DNA of 64,000 nucleotides from Campylobacteraceae bacterium. Its GTDB lineage: Bacteria; Campylobacterota; Campylobacteria; Campylobacterales; Arcobacteraceae. The DNA lies in NCBI GenBank assembly GCA_013215945.1, contig JABSOM010000002.1:248001-312000 (forward strand), in the 5' to 3' direction. Of this stretch, positions 26,779 through 36,272 are shown in pieces. Every line of letters begins with the position of its first letter. Positions within the stretch are counted from its first letter, which is position 1. The notes beneath the pieces are model-generated. The model was given only the letters and a program-made list of their open reading frames with translations, made no database searches and had not been told where the DNA came from. A program made the translations under genes and the position numbers.

Positions 26779-27963
26779 CTAAACAATCAACGCTTTGATT
26801 TTATTGTGTGCTTTAATATTAGAAGAAGTAGGTAAGGGATTGCCTTGATAATACAGAGCTTTGTTATCTTTTATATAAATATATTTATTTAAAGGTTTGT
26901 TAAATGATCCAAAAGTAACTTTAATTAAAGCAGAAGTTTCATCTATAATATAAGCATCTTCTAAGTGCATAAAATAACCATCAAATATTTCTGATTTTCT
27001 GCTCATGTTTTCAATAAGTTCTTTAAGATTTTTTATAGGAGCAAAATCAAATTCAAAATCCAGATTAATATCTTCATCGTTTGCATAGTTGGTCAAAACA
27101 ACATCGTATATATTTTTGCCTTGTTTTTTCCATCTGTCTTCATATTTACTTGAAACTTCTAGTTCTTTGTTAATATCTATAGTGATTTTACCTGTAGGAA
27201 GATTGGTTAGAAGGTCTGTACAATACTCAAAGTATTTTCTTGAATCTGTTCTTAATTCCAGTGTTCCGTCTTTTTTTAATACTCTTAAGGCTTCATTTAT
27301 AAATTCATTTGAATAAATTCTTCTTTGAGGTTTTTTATCCCAAGGAACAGGAAAGTGTACAAAAATCTTACCTACCGTATTTGATTTGATAAATTCCATA
27401 AACAAACGTGCATCATAAGAAAGTGCTAGAATATTTGAAAGGCCATTAATCTCTACTTGTTTTAACATTTGTTCTGTAGAAGGAGTATGTATTTCTAAAC
27501 CAATAAACTGAATATTGGGATTTTGTTTGGCTTGATGAATTAAATGCCGTCCTGAACCGAAACCAATTTCAATATAAATTTCTTTTTTGCAATCAAAGTC
27601 ATTTACAAAATAATTAATATCTTTTAAGTACTCTTTTTTAGGCGCTATTTTATTTTTAAAAGAACTGGTATTAGAAGACAGAATATTTGCTTTGCATAAA
27701 GATACATAATCATTAAGGGCATCTTTTACTAAAGATACAGGAGATACTCTTGTTACTTTATCAATTTTAATCATTTCATCTTCGTCTTTTGGACGTAGGG
27801 TCAATAAAAAATCTTTATTATCGTTTGTTACGGCTATCTTATATTCCGCTTTTCTATTTTCATTATTGAAATTATAAGACTTCGCAATAAAATTAAAAAT
27901 CGTTCCTTGATGTTCACAAGGAAAAGATATTTTTTCGCTTTTGTTAAAAATTATATGTGGCAT
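26779..27963 (-). CDS. trmB: tRNA (guanine-N7)-methyltransferase TrmB, long form
   Basis: 394 aa, longer than the ~240-aa E. coli enzyme because of extra N-terminal (~1-110) and C-terminal (~310-394) regions, a form known in Campylobacterota. The SAM site YIEIGFGSGRHLIHQAKQNP, the family triad IGLEIHTPS, and IFVHFPVPWDKKPQRRI are all present. It makes m7G46 in tRNA variable loops. It sits 3 bases after the FN3 lipoprotein gene and ends exactly where ftsE begins. Confidence 0.92.
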   Translation of the reverse strand: MPHIIFNKSEKISFPCEHQGTIFNFIAKSYNFNNENRKAEYKIAVTNDNKDFLLTLRPKDEDEMIKIDKVTRVSPVSLVKDALNDYVSLCKANILSSNTSSFKNKIAPKKEYLKDINYFVNDFDCKKEIYIEIGFGSGRHLIHQAKQNPNIQFIGLEIHTPSTEQMLKQVEINGLSNILALSYDARLFMEFIKSNTVGKIFVHFPVPWDKKPQRRIYSNEFINEALRVLKKDGTLELRTDSRKYFEYCTDLLTNLPTGKITIDINKELEVSSKYEDRWKKQGKNIYDVVLTNYANDEDINLDFEFDFAPIKNLKELIENMSRKSEIFDGYFMHLEDAYIIDETSALIKVTFGSFNKPLNKYIYIKDNKALYYQGNPLPTSSNIKAHNKIKALIV

Positions 27964-27966
27964 GAT

Positions 27967-29235
27967 CTACTTTTGTAATTTTGGTAATACTAATAATGAT
28001 TCATCTGTCTGTAAAGACAGAATTCCGAATTCATCAACTGCTTGAATAGAATACTTGTATTCTACGCCTCTTACTATATCTTCATCTTCAAATCTTAATG
28101 CATTTATATTTGAATACTTAAGTTTTTTAATGGAAAAATATCCTGTTTTTGCTGTTTTATATACTATATATGAAACCGCTCTGTTATCGCCTTTTTGCCA
28201 ATTTAAAATAGCTTTATTCTCTTTTATTTGAGCTAAGGTCATAACTGGTTTTGTAGGTTTACCTAGGGTTGTACCCATGACTGCATTAATATTTATAGAA
28301 CTTTCTAATTTATCTTTATCTAAAGTGGTGACTTTAAAGAAAATATTTTTACCATCTTCATGTTCAGTGATTTCATAAGACAAATCATTTCGTGAAAGGG
28401 TTTTAATGTGTTTAAAACTTCCTTGCAGCGATGAATTTTGATAGATTTTGTAAAAAATAATATCTTCTTGTACCGAGGCATCCCAGTTTAAAACAATTTT
28501 TTTAGCCATATTGGAAGAAGCACTTAGATTTAAAATTCCTTTTGGTAAAGGTTTTGTTTGTGCAGTTACAATTGCACTTGGTTTAGATTGTAAATCTTCA
28601 TAAGTATAAGAAAAAAGTCTGTATTTATATACTACATTGTCATCTAAATCGCTGTCTATAAATTCAGCCTGTAATCTTCCTTCTATTGTGTCTAAATCTT
28701 CCCATTCACTCTCTGTTGGAGAAGAACGTTGGATTTTATAATAAGCAATTTTATTTTGAGTATGGGGTCTCCAAATAATTTTGATTTGTCTTGGTAGATT
28801 TGAAATAGCTTGAATAAAAGAAACTGAATTGTGTAAGGGTTCTGTAGTTACATTAATTGAGTTTGAAATTCTGGATTCAAAATCATCTTCTTTTACACTT
28901 GAAAATGCATATACATAAGAAGTATGTGCTTCTAAATCTTTATCTAAATAATGTGTAGTATATCGATTTTCAATAAATTTTATTCGCTTTAATTTTCCAT
29001 TACTTTCTAGGGCATTTGCACGGTATAAATTATATCCTACGACTCTCGTATCATCAACTTTTTGCCATTCAAAACCAATTGAAGTTGTATCTTTTAAATA
29101 TTTAATGCTGCTTGCATTAATACTCTCAAGGCTATTATCAATTTTTGGTTTTGATGGTGTTGTTAAATTATTTTGACATGCACTAAGAAAAACTATTAAA
29201 AAGATTGATGATGTTAGTTTCATTAAGTTGTTCAT
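27967..29235 (-). CDS. Fibronectin type III-repeat lipoprotein
   Basis: 422 aa. Lipobox LSAC after a short signal sequence (KLTSSIFLIVFLSAC), so the mature protein should be anchored in a membrane by an N-terminal lipid. The rest is four FN3-like repeats of ~95 residues, each with a W...Y..Y+ pattern (FEWQKVDDTRVVGYNLYR, WRPHTQNKIAYYKIQR, WDASVQEDIIFYKIYQ, WQKGDNRAVSYIVYK). The start has GGAG 8 bases upstream; the signal peptide is encoded inside the last 53 bases of the pseudouridine synthase gene. A protein-binding envelope role is likely; the division genes downstream may be relevant. Confidence 0.88.
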   Translation of the reverse strand: MNNLMKLTSSIFLIVFLSACQNNLTTPSKPKIDNSLESINASSIKYLKDTTSIGFEWQKVDDTRVVGYNLYRANALESNGKLKRIKFIENRYTTHYLDKDLEAHTSYVYAFSSVKEDDFESRISNSINVTTEPLHNSVSFIQAISNLPRQIKIIWRPHTQNKIAYYKIQRSSPTESEWEDLDTIEGRLQAEFIDSDLDDNVVYKYRLFSYTYEDLQSKPSAIVTAQTKPLPKGILNLSASSNMAKKIVLNWDASVQEDIIFYKIYQNSSLQGSFKHIKTLSRNDLSYEITEHEDGKNIFFKVTTLDKDKLESSININAVMGTTLGKPTKPVMTLAQIKENKAILNWQKGDNRAVSYIVYKTAKTGYFSIKKLKYSNINALRFEDEDIVRGVEYKYSIQAVDEFGILSLQTDESLLVLPKLQK

Positions 29236-30163
29236 TTGTTTTCTCCATATTAAAATTCTTATTTAAAAATGCTTTCATATCATCAGCAATATTTGCTGTA
29301 AAATTCATTTTTTTATTTGTTTTTGGGTGAATTAAGTACAAGTTATAAGCATGTAAGTAAAATCTTTTTATTTTATTTAATTCGCCCTTAAAACCATATA
29401 AATTATCTCCTATTATATGCCTATTTATCGAGTTTAAATGCACTCTAATTTGATGTGTTCTTCCAGTAAAAAGTTTGCAAGAAATCAATTCACTCGTTTC
29501 ATCTTTACTTAAAGCAAGTTTTGCAAAAGCACTTTTTGCAAAACGACCACTTGTTAGAACTTTCATTTGTAATCTGTTATTTGGATTTCGTCCAATTTCA
29601 TTTTGAATAACTACATGTTCTTTTAAAGGCATATCAACAAGTGCTAAATAATATCTTCCCATGGATTTTGCTTCTAATTGTTTGCTTAAATGTACATGAC
29701 TTTCATTGTTTTTAGCAATAACCATAACCCCAGAAGTTCCTTTGTCAATTCTATGTACTATTCCATGTCTCTCTTCTCCTGAAATGGTAGACAAAGAAAA
29801 GTTTTTTGCTTTTAACCAATCTACTAAAGTAGCATCTTTAACAGAAGGTGCTCCATGAACAGTAAGATTATAAGGTTTATTCACAACTAAAATATCATCA
29901 TCTTCATATATGATTTCAACATCAAAATCAACATGTTCTTTTGTTTTTTGTATTTGTTTTTTTTCTTCTTCAATGGCTTCAAAATCTATCTCAACTTTGG
30001 CATTGATTTTAAGTTTTATTCCAGGACGTTTTTGTATTTTGTCATTTACTTTTACAAAACCTTTTTTAATTAATTGTTCAATTTGGTTTCTTGATTCATT
30101 TAATTCCACAGATATAAATTTATCCAGCCTGTTTATCTCTTCTACAATATATATTTTATTCAT
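29183..30163 (-). CDS. rluD: RluD-type 23S rRNA/tRNA pseudouridine synthase
   Basis: 326 aa from ATG 30163; the frame extends 8 codons further to 30187. N-terminal S4 RNA-binding domain (RLDKFISVELNESRNQIEQL, VNDKIQKRPGIKLKINAKV) and catalytic domain with IVHRIDKGTSGVMVIAK (catalytic Asp in HRID) and LFTGRTHQIRVHL. RluA-superfamily; RluD-like from the S4 domain, though the exact target uridines cannot be read. It heads the string with the FN3 lipoprotein, trmB, ftsE, ftsX and envC. An extra ~20-residue tail overlaps the next gene. Confidence 0.88.
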   Translation of the reverse strand: MNKIYIVEEINRLDKFISVELNESRNQIEQLIKKGFVKVNDKIQKRPGIKLKINAKVEIDFEAIEEEKKQIQKTKEHVDFDVEIIYEDDDILVVNKPYNLTVHGAPSVKDATLVDWLKAKNFSLSTISGEERHGIVHRIDKGTSGVMVIAKNNESHVHLSKQLEAKSMGRYYLALVDMPLKEHVVIQNEIGRNPNNRLQMKVLTSGRFAKSAFAKLALSKDETSELISCKLFTGRTHQIRVHLNSINRHIIGDNLYGFKGELNKIKRFYLHAYNLYLIHPKTNKKMNFTANIADDMKAFLNKNFNMEKTNEQLNETNIINLFNSFS

Positions 30164-30181
30164 TTTTAGATACTCTTTCAT

Positions 30182-31297
30182 ATGCATTTTTTTGATAAAA
30201 GAATTATTTCACATTTTGATTATTTAATTATAATATTTATTTTACCATTGATCTATTTGTCTTATCACTTAATAAGTGAAACAAATGTCATTTTAGCCAA
30301 CAAACAATTGATATATTTTTCAATATCTTTTGCTGCGTTTTTATTTGTATTTATTTTACCAATAAGGAATAATTTAGGGATTATACCATTTTTATACTGG
30401 CTTGGCATTGCTTTGTTATTAGCAGTAGAATTTTTTGGAATTACGAAATTAGGAGCACAGCGCTGGATTGCTATTCCTGCTACTTCTATGACCATACAAC
30501 CCAGTGAATTAATTAAGCCCATTTATTTGCTTATGATTGGTTATTTGGTATACAAAAACCCACCTCCACGACATGGAAGAGGTTATGATTTAAAAAGTTT
30601 TTTACATTTCTCCATTTATATTTTCATTCCTTTTTTATTAATCGCAAAAGAACCTGATTTAGGAACTGCTTTGGTTTTGTTATTAGTGGGTTACGGAATT
30701 TTATTTATTGTGGGTGTTAATTGGAAAATCTGGGCTACAATTGCTTTTATAATTGCTTTGTCATCGCCTCTGATATATACCTATTTGATTAAAGATTATC
30801 AGAAAAAAAGAATTACTGATTTTATTTCTGAAAAACCTTCTTATCATGTTCAACAATCTATCATAGCCATAGGTTCTGGGGGATTAACAGGAAAAAGTGC
30901 ACAAGATGCAACCCAAACACAGTTAAAATTCTTGCCCATAGCAACCAGTGATTTTATTTTTGCTTTTTTGGTTGAACGTTATGGTTTTATTGGTGCGATT
31001 GTATTGATTTTAATTTATTTAATGTTAATTGTTCACCTCTTGTCCATGAACTACTTTTTTGCAGATGATTATATAATACGCTGTTTTGCTTCAGGGCTAG
31101 CTCTGCTCTTATTTTTGAATATGAGTATTAATATATTAATGGTTATTGGTTTTGCTCCTGTTGTAGGCCTTCCTCTGCCCATGTTCTCCTATGGGGGAAG
31201 TTCTTTTATTAATTTTATTGTTATTTTTGCAGTATTAGAAAATTTAGTATCTTTTCGTTTTAAGGATATGTATAATTTTGAGAGGAAATTGGTGTAA
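30182..31297 (+). CDS. rodA: RodA-type peptidoglycan polymerase (SEDS family)
   Basis: 371 aa with ten hydrophobic segments. SEDS signatures: GAQRWIAIPATSMTIQPSEL, AKEPDLGTALVLLLVGYG, FLPIATSDFIFAFLVERYGF and the C-terminal GLPLPMFSYGGSSF. RodA is the glycosyltransferase of the elongasome. The start at 30182 forms ATGCAT with the upstream limit of the divergent rluD frame; the divergent promoters must be in the first bases of both genes or the rluD start must be the inner one, as chosen. The stop overlaps speB by one base. Confidence 0.93.
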   Translation: MHFFDKRIISHFDYLIIIFILPLIYLSYHLISETNVILANKQLIYFSISFAAFLFVFILPIRNNLGIIPFLYWLGIALLLAVEFFGITKLGAQRWIAIPATSMTIQPSELIKPIYLLMIGYLVYKNPPPRHGRGYDLKSFLHFSIYIFIPFLLIAKEPDLGTALVLLLVGYGILFIVGVNWKIWATIAFIIALSSPLIYTYLIKDYQKKRITDFISEKPSYHVQQSIIAIGSGGLTGKSAQDATQTQLKFLPIATSDFIFAFLVERYGFIGAIVLILIYLMLIVHLLSMNYFFADDYIIRCFASGLALLLFLNMSINILMVIGFAPVVGLPLPMFSYGGSSFINFIVIFAVLENLVSFRFKDMYNFERKLV

Positions 31298-32154
31298 TGA
31301 AAGCACAAAATGTAACCTTTATTGGTTTTGAAGATGATTTTGAAGAGTCTCAAGCCGTTTTATTTGGAGTTCCTTTTGATGGAACTGCCTCTTTTAAACC
31401 AGGTGCCAGGTTTGCTCCTGCTGCTATGAGAGAGGATTCTTGGGCTATTGAGTCTTATTCTCCTTATTTGGATTTAGATTTAGAAGATTTAAAACTTTTT
31501 GATTATGGAAATTTAGAACTTCCTTTTGGTGATAAAATGAAAGCATTAGCCATGATTGAAGAAACGGTAGATGAAATACTTAAGAGCAATAAAGTTCCTG
31601 TAATGATAGGTGGAGAGCATTTAATTACTTTTGCACCTGTAAAAGCTTTATTGAAAAAACACAAAGATTTACATGTCATACATTTTGATGCTCATACAGA
31701 TTTACGAGAACATTATTTGGATGAGAACTTTTCTCATGCTACAGTTATAAGGCGAATTGCTGAGTTAATAGGGCCTAAGAATCTTAATTCTTTTTGCATC
31801 AGATCAGGACTTAGAGATGAATTTATTTGGGCAAAGAAGAATGCAAACTTAGAAAAATTTACTTACAAAACCTTGCCTGCATGTGTAAAAAGATTAAAAG
31901 ATAAAGCAGTATATATTACTATTGATTTGGATGTTTTTGATCCAAGTGTATTTCCAGGAACAGGAACACCAGAACCAGGTGGAATAAACTTTCATCAAAT
32001 GCTTGAAATTATAGGGATATTATCCAAGCTTGATAATGTAGTAGGAATGGATTTAGTCGAACTCTCCCCTAAACACGATGCTTCTGGTGTATCTACAGCA
32101 GTGGCATGTAAAACATTAAGAGAATTAGTACTAGCAACCATAAAAGTAAAATAA
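31297..32154 (+). CDS. speB: Agmatinase / ureohydrolase
   Basis: 285 aa of the arginase-agmatinase family. Manganese ligands are visible: GGEHLIT (His), IHFDAHTDLREHY (D-H-D) and YITIDLDVFDPSVFPGTGTP (D-D). The fit to SpeB (agmatine to putrescine plus urea) is better than arginase by length and by the PGTGTPEPGG loop, but related guanidino hydrolases cannot be excluded. Coupled to rodA by a TAATGA junction. Confidence 0.9.
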   Translation: MKAQNVTFIGFEDDFEESQAVLFGVPFDGTASFKPGARFAPAAMREDSWAIESYSPYLDLDLEDLKLFDYGNLELPFGDKMKALAMIEETVDEILKSNKVPVMIGGEHLITFAPVKALLKKHKDLHVIHFDAHTDLREHYLDENFSHATVIRRIAELIGPKNLNSFCIRSGLRDEFIWAKKNANLEKFTYKTLPACVKRLKDKAVYITIDLDVFDPSVFPGTGTPEPGGINFHQMLEIIGILSKLDNVVGMDLVELSPKHDASGVSTAVACKTLRELVLATIKVK

Positions 32155-32168
32155 AGCTAAAATACGTT

Positions 32169-32351
32169 CTAAAATAAACTGAGTTGTTTTAGAATTTGTT
32201 TTTTCTTAGACAGTTTTTCAATTTCTTTATTATAGTGGGCAACTACATTAGTAGCTTTTATATATTCAGATGAACCTCGAAAAGATTCCATTTTCCAAAT
32301 AGCATAATCTCTGCATTTATAAAGTGTTGAAAGTTCTTTTGATAACAACAT
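32169..32351 (-). CDS. Hypothetical 60-aa helical protein
   Basis: 60 aa from ATG 32351, chosen because AGGGG lies 7 bases upstream; the open frame reaches 32381. Starts MLLSKELSTLYKCRDYAIWK and is helical and basic, ending with KKKQILKQLSLF. Not recognised. It lies alone between speB (convergent) and the MTHFR-like gene. Confidence 0.5.
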   Translation of the reverse strand: MLLSKELSTLYKCRDYAIWKMESFRGSSEYIKATNVVAHYNKEIEKLSKKKQILKQLSLF

Positions 32352-32408
32352 GATAAAACCCCTTTTTAAGAATTCTATCACTTTATGACATTATTTAATA
32401 AATATATG

Positions 32409-33338
32409 TCATTTTGTTATATTTTGTCTCATTATTACATCTACTTCTTTTAATAATACAATAGATGCATCTATTTCTTCTTTTCTAATAGCAACACTTT
32501 CTACATTACATCCAAGTGGAATTCCACGTTTTAAAGCAAATTTATTAAGTTCTGTAAAAATATTTAAACAAATGTCTAAAGATTCTTGTAAAATGTCTTT
32601 TGAATCCAATAAATCTTCTTTTAAATAATTGGGAATATTAATACCCAACCATTCCATAAATTCCAGCGTTTTTGATGAACCACATGGGGTAAGTGTAATA
32701 ATAATTGGTACCATTTCTTTATTGTGTTCTTTTGCATAACGGGCATAATCACTTAAAAATATTTTGGCAGCTTCAAGATTATAAACACATTGTGTTATAA
32801 AATATTTACAGCCTTGATCGATTTTATTAAAAACTCTAAGATGTTCATCTTTTTTTATTGTATGACGCTCTGGAATTGTAATAGCCCCTAATATTAAGTC
32901 TTTATTAATTTCTTCTTTTAAAGCATAGGCTTCTTTTACGCTTAATTTAATGTTTTGATCTTTTGATGCTGCGCCTACAAAAACGGAATAATTGTTTTCA
33001 TTTTTTGTATCTTCTAACCAAGATGAAAAATCATTTTTACTATATTTGCCAACAGCTCTGTAAACAATCGTTGGAATATTTAATTCACTTAAGTATTGAT
33101 TTTTATATACATAAGGATCAAGCGTACCAACAAAAGGGAAGGTTCTTTTTTCAGCCGTTCTATCACTTTCATCTTGAATATCGTAAAGCACCAAAGCATC
33201 AATATCTATAGTATTAATTCTTTGTATATGTTTTTGAGCAATAGTATTCATTTGTTCTTTTGAATGTGTGTGTCTTGGAGGCGTTAATCCATACAACAAT
33301 ATACCGTTTTCTTTATTTAAAATTTTTTGTTTTAACAT
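32409..33338 (-). CDS. Methylenetetrahydrofolate reductase-like protein
   Basis: 309 aa. The layout GILLYGLTPPRHTHSKEQM, DALVLYDIQDESDRTAEKR, GAITIPERH, CKYFITQCVYNLEAAKIF and a late PIIITLTPCGS resembles the MTHFR TIM barrel, where FAD and CH2-THF bind. It differs from MetF in the N-terminal motif, so it may be a MetF-like paralogue with another substrate. It stands alone on the minus strand. Confidence 0.75.
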   Translation of the reverse strand: MLKQKILNKENGILLYGLTPPRHTHSKEQMNTIAQKHIQRINTIDIDALVLYDIQDESDRTAEKRTFPFVGTLDPYVYKNQYLSELNIPTIVYRAVGKYSKNDFSSWLEDTKNENNYSVFVGAASKDQNIKLSVKEAYALKEEINKDLILGAITIPERHTIKKDEHLRVFNKIDQGCKYFITQCVYNLEAAKIFLSDYARYAKEHNKEMVPIIITLTPCGSSKTLEFMEWLGINIPNYLKEDLLDSKDILQESLDICLNIFTELNKFALKRGIPLGCNVESVAIRKEEIDASIVLLKEVDVIMRQNITK

Positions 33339-33409
33339 TGTTTCTCTCTACTTTTTTTGTATTTTACAAATATAATCATTAAAGGTTAATTATATGAATC
33401 CTAAGTACT

Positions 33410-34258
33410 TTAGTATAGTTTATATCGTACACGTATTATTATTTTTGTTGGTTCTTTGGGTCTTGGATAATCTTTATAAGCAGTTTTTATTGTTTTATAG
33501 GTTTGTTTGTTTAAGGCTGTGTATTTAGAATTTTTTATAAACACTGGTTTTGAAATATCCCCATTTGGGTATAAAATAAAAGTAATAATATTTTCTCCCT
33601 GCTGTTTTGTACGTACAGAGATTCTAGGATATCGTAAATAATACTGTGTAATTCTACCAATAGCATTGAGATTGTTTCTAATATAAACTTTTTGTACTTG
33701 GGTAAAAGAATCAAATTCTTCTCCATACAATTCAATATTATTTTCCAGTTTTAAATTAGGATGATTGCTTTTATAGCTTTTAACCATGGATTCAAGGTCA
33801 TTTAAATTGTCTCTTGGTTTTTCTAAGAATTTTTGTAAAGTAGATTTCTGAAAGTTTGTATTGTTTTGTTTTTCATAGTTTTTAATATCTATTGTTTTGT
33901 CCAGAGCACTTTTAATCGTGTTTTTACTTTTTGATACTTTGAGAAGTTTTTTTATTTTTTGTTTTTTCTTTATTACTCTTTTTTCTTGTTTTTTTATTTT
34001 ATTTTCTACTTTTTTATACTTCTTTTTTAAAATATTCTTTGTAGGAGTGTTCTTTTTGGGAATATTTTTGATTTCTTTTTTTATAATTGTATTTTCTTTT
34101 TTTGCTACTTTTTTCTTTTGCAGTTTTACATATAATAAAGAGCTTGTTTTAGCATTGCCTTTTTTAGAAGTACTTGCTGTAACATTCTTATTAAACTTGT
34201 AGAAAATTCCCAGATGAATTAATATTGAAAAAATAACGGCAATTAAGATGTATTTCAT
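33410..34258 (-). CDS. TonB-like energy transducer
   Basis: 282 aa: one N-terminal membrane anchor (YILIAVIFSILIHLGIFY), a long Lys/Asn-rich spacer in place of the usual Pro-rich one (~35-130), and a C-terminal TonB-type domain (~200-282) with YPRISVRTKQQGENIITFIL, YPNGDISKPVFIKNS and a final IIIRVRYKLY. It should link the ExbBD proton machine to outer-membrane transporters. No exbBD or receptor gene is adjacent. TolA-like function is an alternative given the Lys-rich spacer. Confidence 0.78.
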   Translation of the reverse strand: MKYILIAVIFSILIHLGIFYKFNKNVTASTSKKGNAKTSSLLYVKLQKKKVAKKENTIIKKEIKNIPKKNTPTKNILKKKYKKVENKIKKQEKRVIKKKQKIKKLLKVSKSKNTIKSALDKTIDIKNYEKQNNTNFQKSTLQKFLEKPRDNLNDLESMVKSYKSNHPNLKLENNIELYGEEFDSFTQVQKVYIRNNLNAIGRITQYYLRYPRISVRTKQQGENIITFILYPNGDISKPVFIKNSKYTALNKQTYKTIKTAYKDYPRPKEPTKIIIRVRYKLY

Positions 34259-34310
34259 AAACGAAATTATAGTATAATAATGCTTTTAATTTAGAAATTT
34301 AGGATAATAA

Positions 34311-35600
34311 ATGTTTGATAATTCACTTAAAGCATATGAAGCAGCTAAAAAAGTCATTCCAGGTGGAGTTGATTCTCCTGTACGAGCTTTTAAAGGGGTA
34401 TTAGGCACACCTCCTTTTATTGATAGAGGAGAAGGCGCTTATCTTTTTGATATTGATGATAATAAGTATTTAGATTTTGTACAATCGTGGGGTCCACTTA
34501 TTTTTGGACATTGTGATAAAGATATTGAAGATGCTGTTATTAAAACCGCAAAAAAAGGTCTTTCTTTTGGAGCACCTACAATTTTAGAAACCCAATTAGC
34601 TCAAGAAATAGTTGAGATGTATGATTATCTTGATAAAGTTCGTTTTGTAAGTTCTGGTACTGAAGCTGTTATGTCAGCTATTAGATTAGCAAGAGGGGTT
34701 ACAAAAAAAGACGATATCTTAAAATTTGAAGGATGTTATCATGGACACAGTGATTCTTTATTAGTACAAGCAGGTTCTGGTTTAGCTACGTTTGGAACAC
34801 CCAGTTCACCTGGTGTTCCTGCTGATTTAATCAAACATACTTTAATATGCGAATACAATAATATAGAAAGTCTAAAAAAATGTTTTAAAGAATCTTCTGA
34901 TATTGCTTGTATTATTATTGAACCAATAGCAGGGAATATGGGTTTAATTCCTGCCTCTCAAGAATTTTTACAAGAATGTAGAGACTTATGTGACCAAAAC
35001 AATGCATTATTGATTTTTGATGAAGTTATGACGGGTTTTAGAGCATCTATGACAGGTGCTAGTGGTCTAACGGAAGTTAAAGCAGACATAATAACTTTTG
35101 GGAAAGTAATTGGTGCTGGAATGCCTGTAGGCGCTTTTGCATCATCTGCTTTTATTATGGATCATTTATCTCCTGATGGTACGGTTTATCAAGCAGGTAC
35201 ACTAAGTGGTAATCCAGTAGCAATGGCAGCTGGTTTGGTTTCTTTACAAAAACTAAAAGCTATGCCTACTATTCATGATGAATTAAACAAAAAAGCTCTG
35301 CGTTTAGTAAATGGTTTAAAACAAGCAGCAAATGATAATAATATTCCTTTTGTTGTAAATACAAGAGGTTCAATGTTTGGTTTCTTTTTTTGTGAAAAAG
35401 AACCGAAAAACTTTAAAGATGTAGCTTCTTGTGATTTTGATGCTTTCGCAAAATTTCATAATGAGATGTTAAAAAAAGGCTTTTATTTTGCTTGTTCTCA
35501 ATATGAGGCCGGTTTCATTTCAAGTGTTATGGACAATGAAATGATTGATGAATGTATAGAAGCTGCAAAAATAATAATGAAGGATTTAAAAAATGCTTAA
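34311..35600 (+). CDS. hemL: Glutamate-1-semialdehyde 2,1-aminomutase
   Basis: 429 aa, normal length. PLP enzyme with [14 protein letters not shown] near the N-terminus, [26 protein letters not shown] and the Schiff-base Lys in [15 protein letters not shown]. It makes 5-aminolevulinate for haem by the C5 route. TATAAT at 34273-34278 and AGGATAA-type spacing before the ATG support the start. First gene of a run with ppnP (8-base overlap), the AtpZ-like gene and a membrane protein. Confidence 0.97.
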   Translation: MFDNSLKAYEAAKKVIPGGVDSPVRAFKGVLGTPPFIDRGEGAYLFDIDDNKYLDFVQSWGPLIFGHCDKDIEDAVIKTAKKGLSFGAPTILETQLAQEIVEMYDYLDKVRFVSSGTEAVMSAIRLARGVTKKDDILKFEGCYHGHSDSLLVQAGSGLATFGTPSSPGVPADLIKHTLICEYNNIESLKKCFKESSDIACIIIEPIAGNMGLIPASQEFLQECRDLCDQNNALLIFDEVMTGFRASMTGASGLTEVKADIITFGKVIGAGMPVGAFASSAFIMDHLSPDGTVYQAGTLSGNPVAMAAGLVSLQKLKAMPTIHDELNKKALRLVNGLKQAANDNNIPFVVNTRGSMFGFFFCEKEPKNFKDVASCDFDAFAKFHNEMLKKGFYFACSQYEAGFISSVMDNEMIDECIEAAKIIMKDLKNA

Positions 35601-35916
35601 AATGCAATCGTATAGAAATGTAGAATTAATTAAAAAAGCCAATATATATTTTGATGGAAAAGTAACTTCACGTTCTTTTATAAATGAATTTGGGGATGAA
35701 CAATCTTTAGGTGTTATGCAAATTGGTGAATATACTTTTGAAACTGCTAAAGCAGAATTAATGGAAATTATTGAGGGTGAAGTAGAAATAAAACTTGAGG
35801 GTGAAACTACTTGGCTTAAATATCTTGGTGGCTCTTCTTTTAAAGTTAACGAAAATTCAAAATTTGATATTAAAGTACATACAATATGTGATTATTGTTG
35901 TTCTTATTTAGACTAA
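35593..35916 (+). CDS. ppnP: Pyrimidine/purine nucleoside phosphorylase PpnP
   Basis: 107 aa, single cupin-like barrel. The segments [40 protein letters not shown] and [16 protein letters not shown] match the DUF1255/PpnP family, which phosphorolyses several nucleosides in E. coli (YaiE). Length and domain are complete. Overlaps the end of hemL by 8 bases; an alternative start at the second Met (codon 4) would shorten it slightly. Confidence 0.92.
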   Translation: MLKMQSYRNVELIKKANIYFDGKVTSRSFINEFGDEQSLGVMQIGEYTFETAKAELMEIIEGEVEIKLEGETTWLKYLGGSSFKVNENSKFDIKVHTICDYCCSYLD

Positions 35917-35924
35917 GAACAATC

Positions 35925-36272
35925 ATGCAAGATAACACAGAAAAAAAGAATGACAATGAAAAGAAAGAAATTAATATTACGAAAGAATCCCTAGAACCAA
36001 AACACAAAGGGAAACTAGAAGCTTTAGATAACCTCTCGCTTGGTATTTCTATGGTTGTTTCTGTTGTAATTGGTGTGGGAATTGGAATTTTATTAAAAGA
36101 TTGGACAGGTGCTGCTTGGACTTTATGGTTGGGAATCTTTTGGGGAATAGCGGCCGCTTTTTTAAATGTTTATAAAGCCTATAAAAGAGCACAAAAAGCG
36201 TTTAAAGAACTAGAAGATGATCCAAGATATGTGTACAGAGCAAAACATGGAGACAAAAGAGACGATGATTAA
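35925..36272 (+). CDS. AtpZ/AtpI-family membrane protein
   Basis: 115 aa from ATG 35925; the open frame starts 10 codons earlier inside ppnP. The ribosome site is weak (AAGAA). An acidic Lys-rich N-terminus, then two membrane helices (LGISMVVSVVIGVGIGIL and WTLWLGIFWGIAAAFLNVYK) joined by a short polar KDWTG loop, as in AtpZ/AtpI proteins that assist F1Fo ATP synthase assembly or magnesium supply. The atp operon is not nearby. The basic/acidic tail ends KHGDKRDDD. Confidence 0.82.
   Translation: MQDNTEKKNDNEKKEINITKESLEPKHKGKLEALDNLSLGISMVVSVVIGVGIGILLKDWTGAAWTLWLGIFWGIAAAFLNVYKAYKRAQKAFKELEDDPRYVYRAKHGDKRDDD

Noticed and set aside
29910-30227. 105-codon frame opposite rluD
   Set aside because: It is antisense to the conserved S4 and catalytic regions of the pseudouridine synthase and joins no other signal.
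33897-34202. Phe-rich frame opposite the TonB-like gene
   Set aside because: It is the complement of the Lys/Asn-rich spacer of the TonB-like protein and looks like a hydrophobic artefact.
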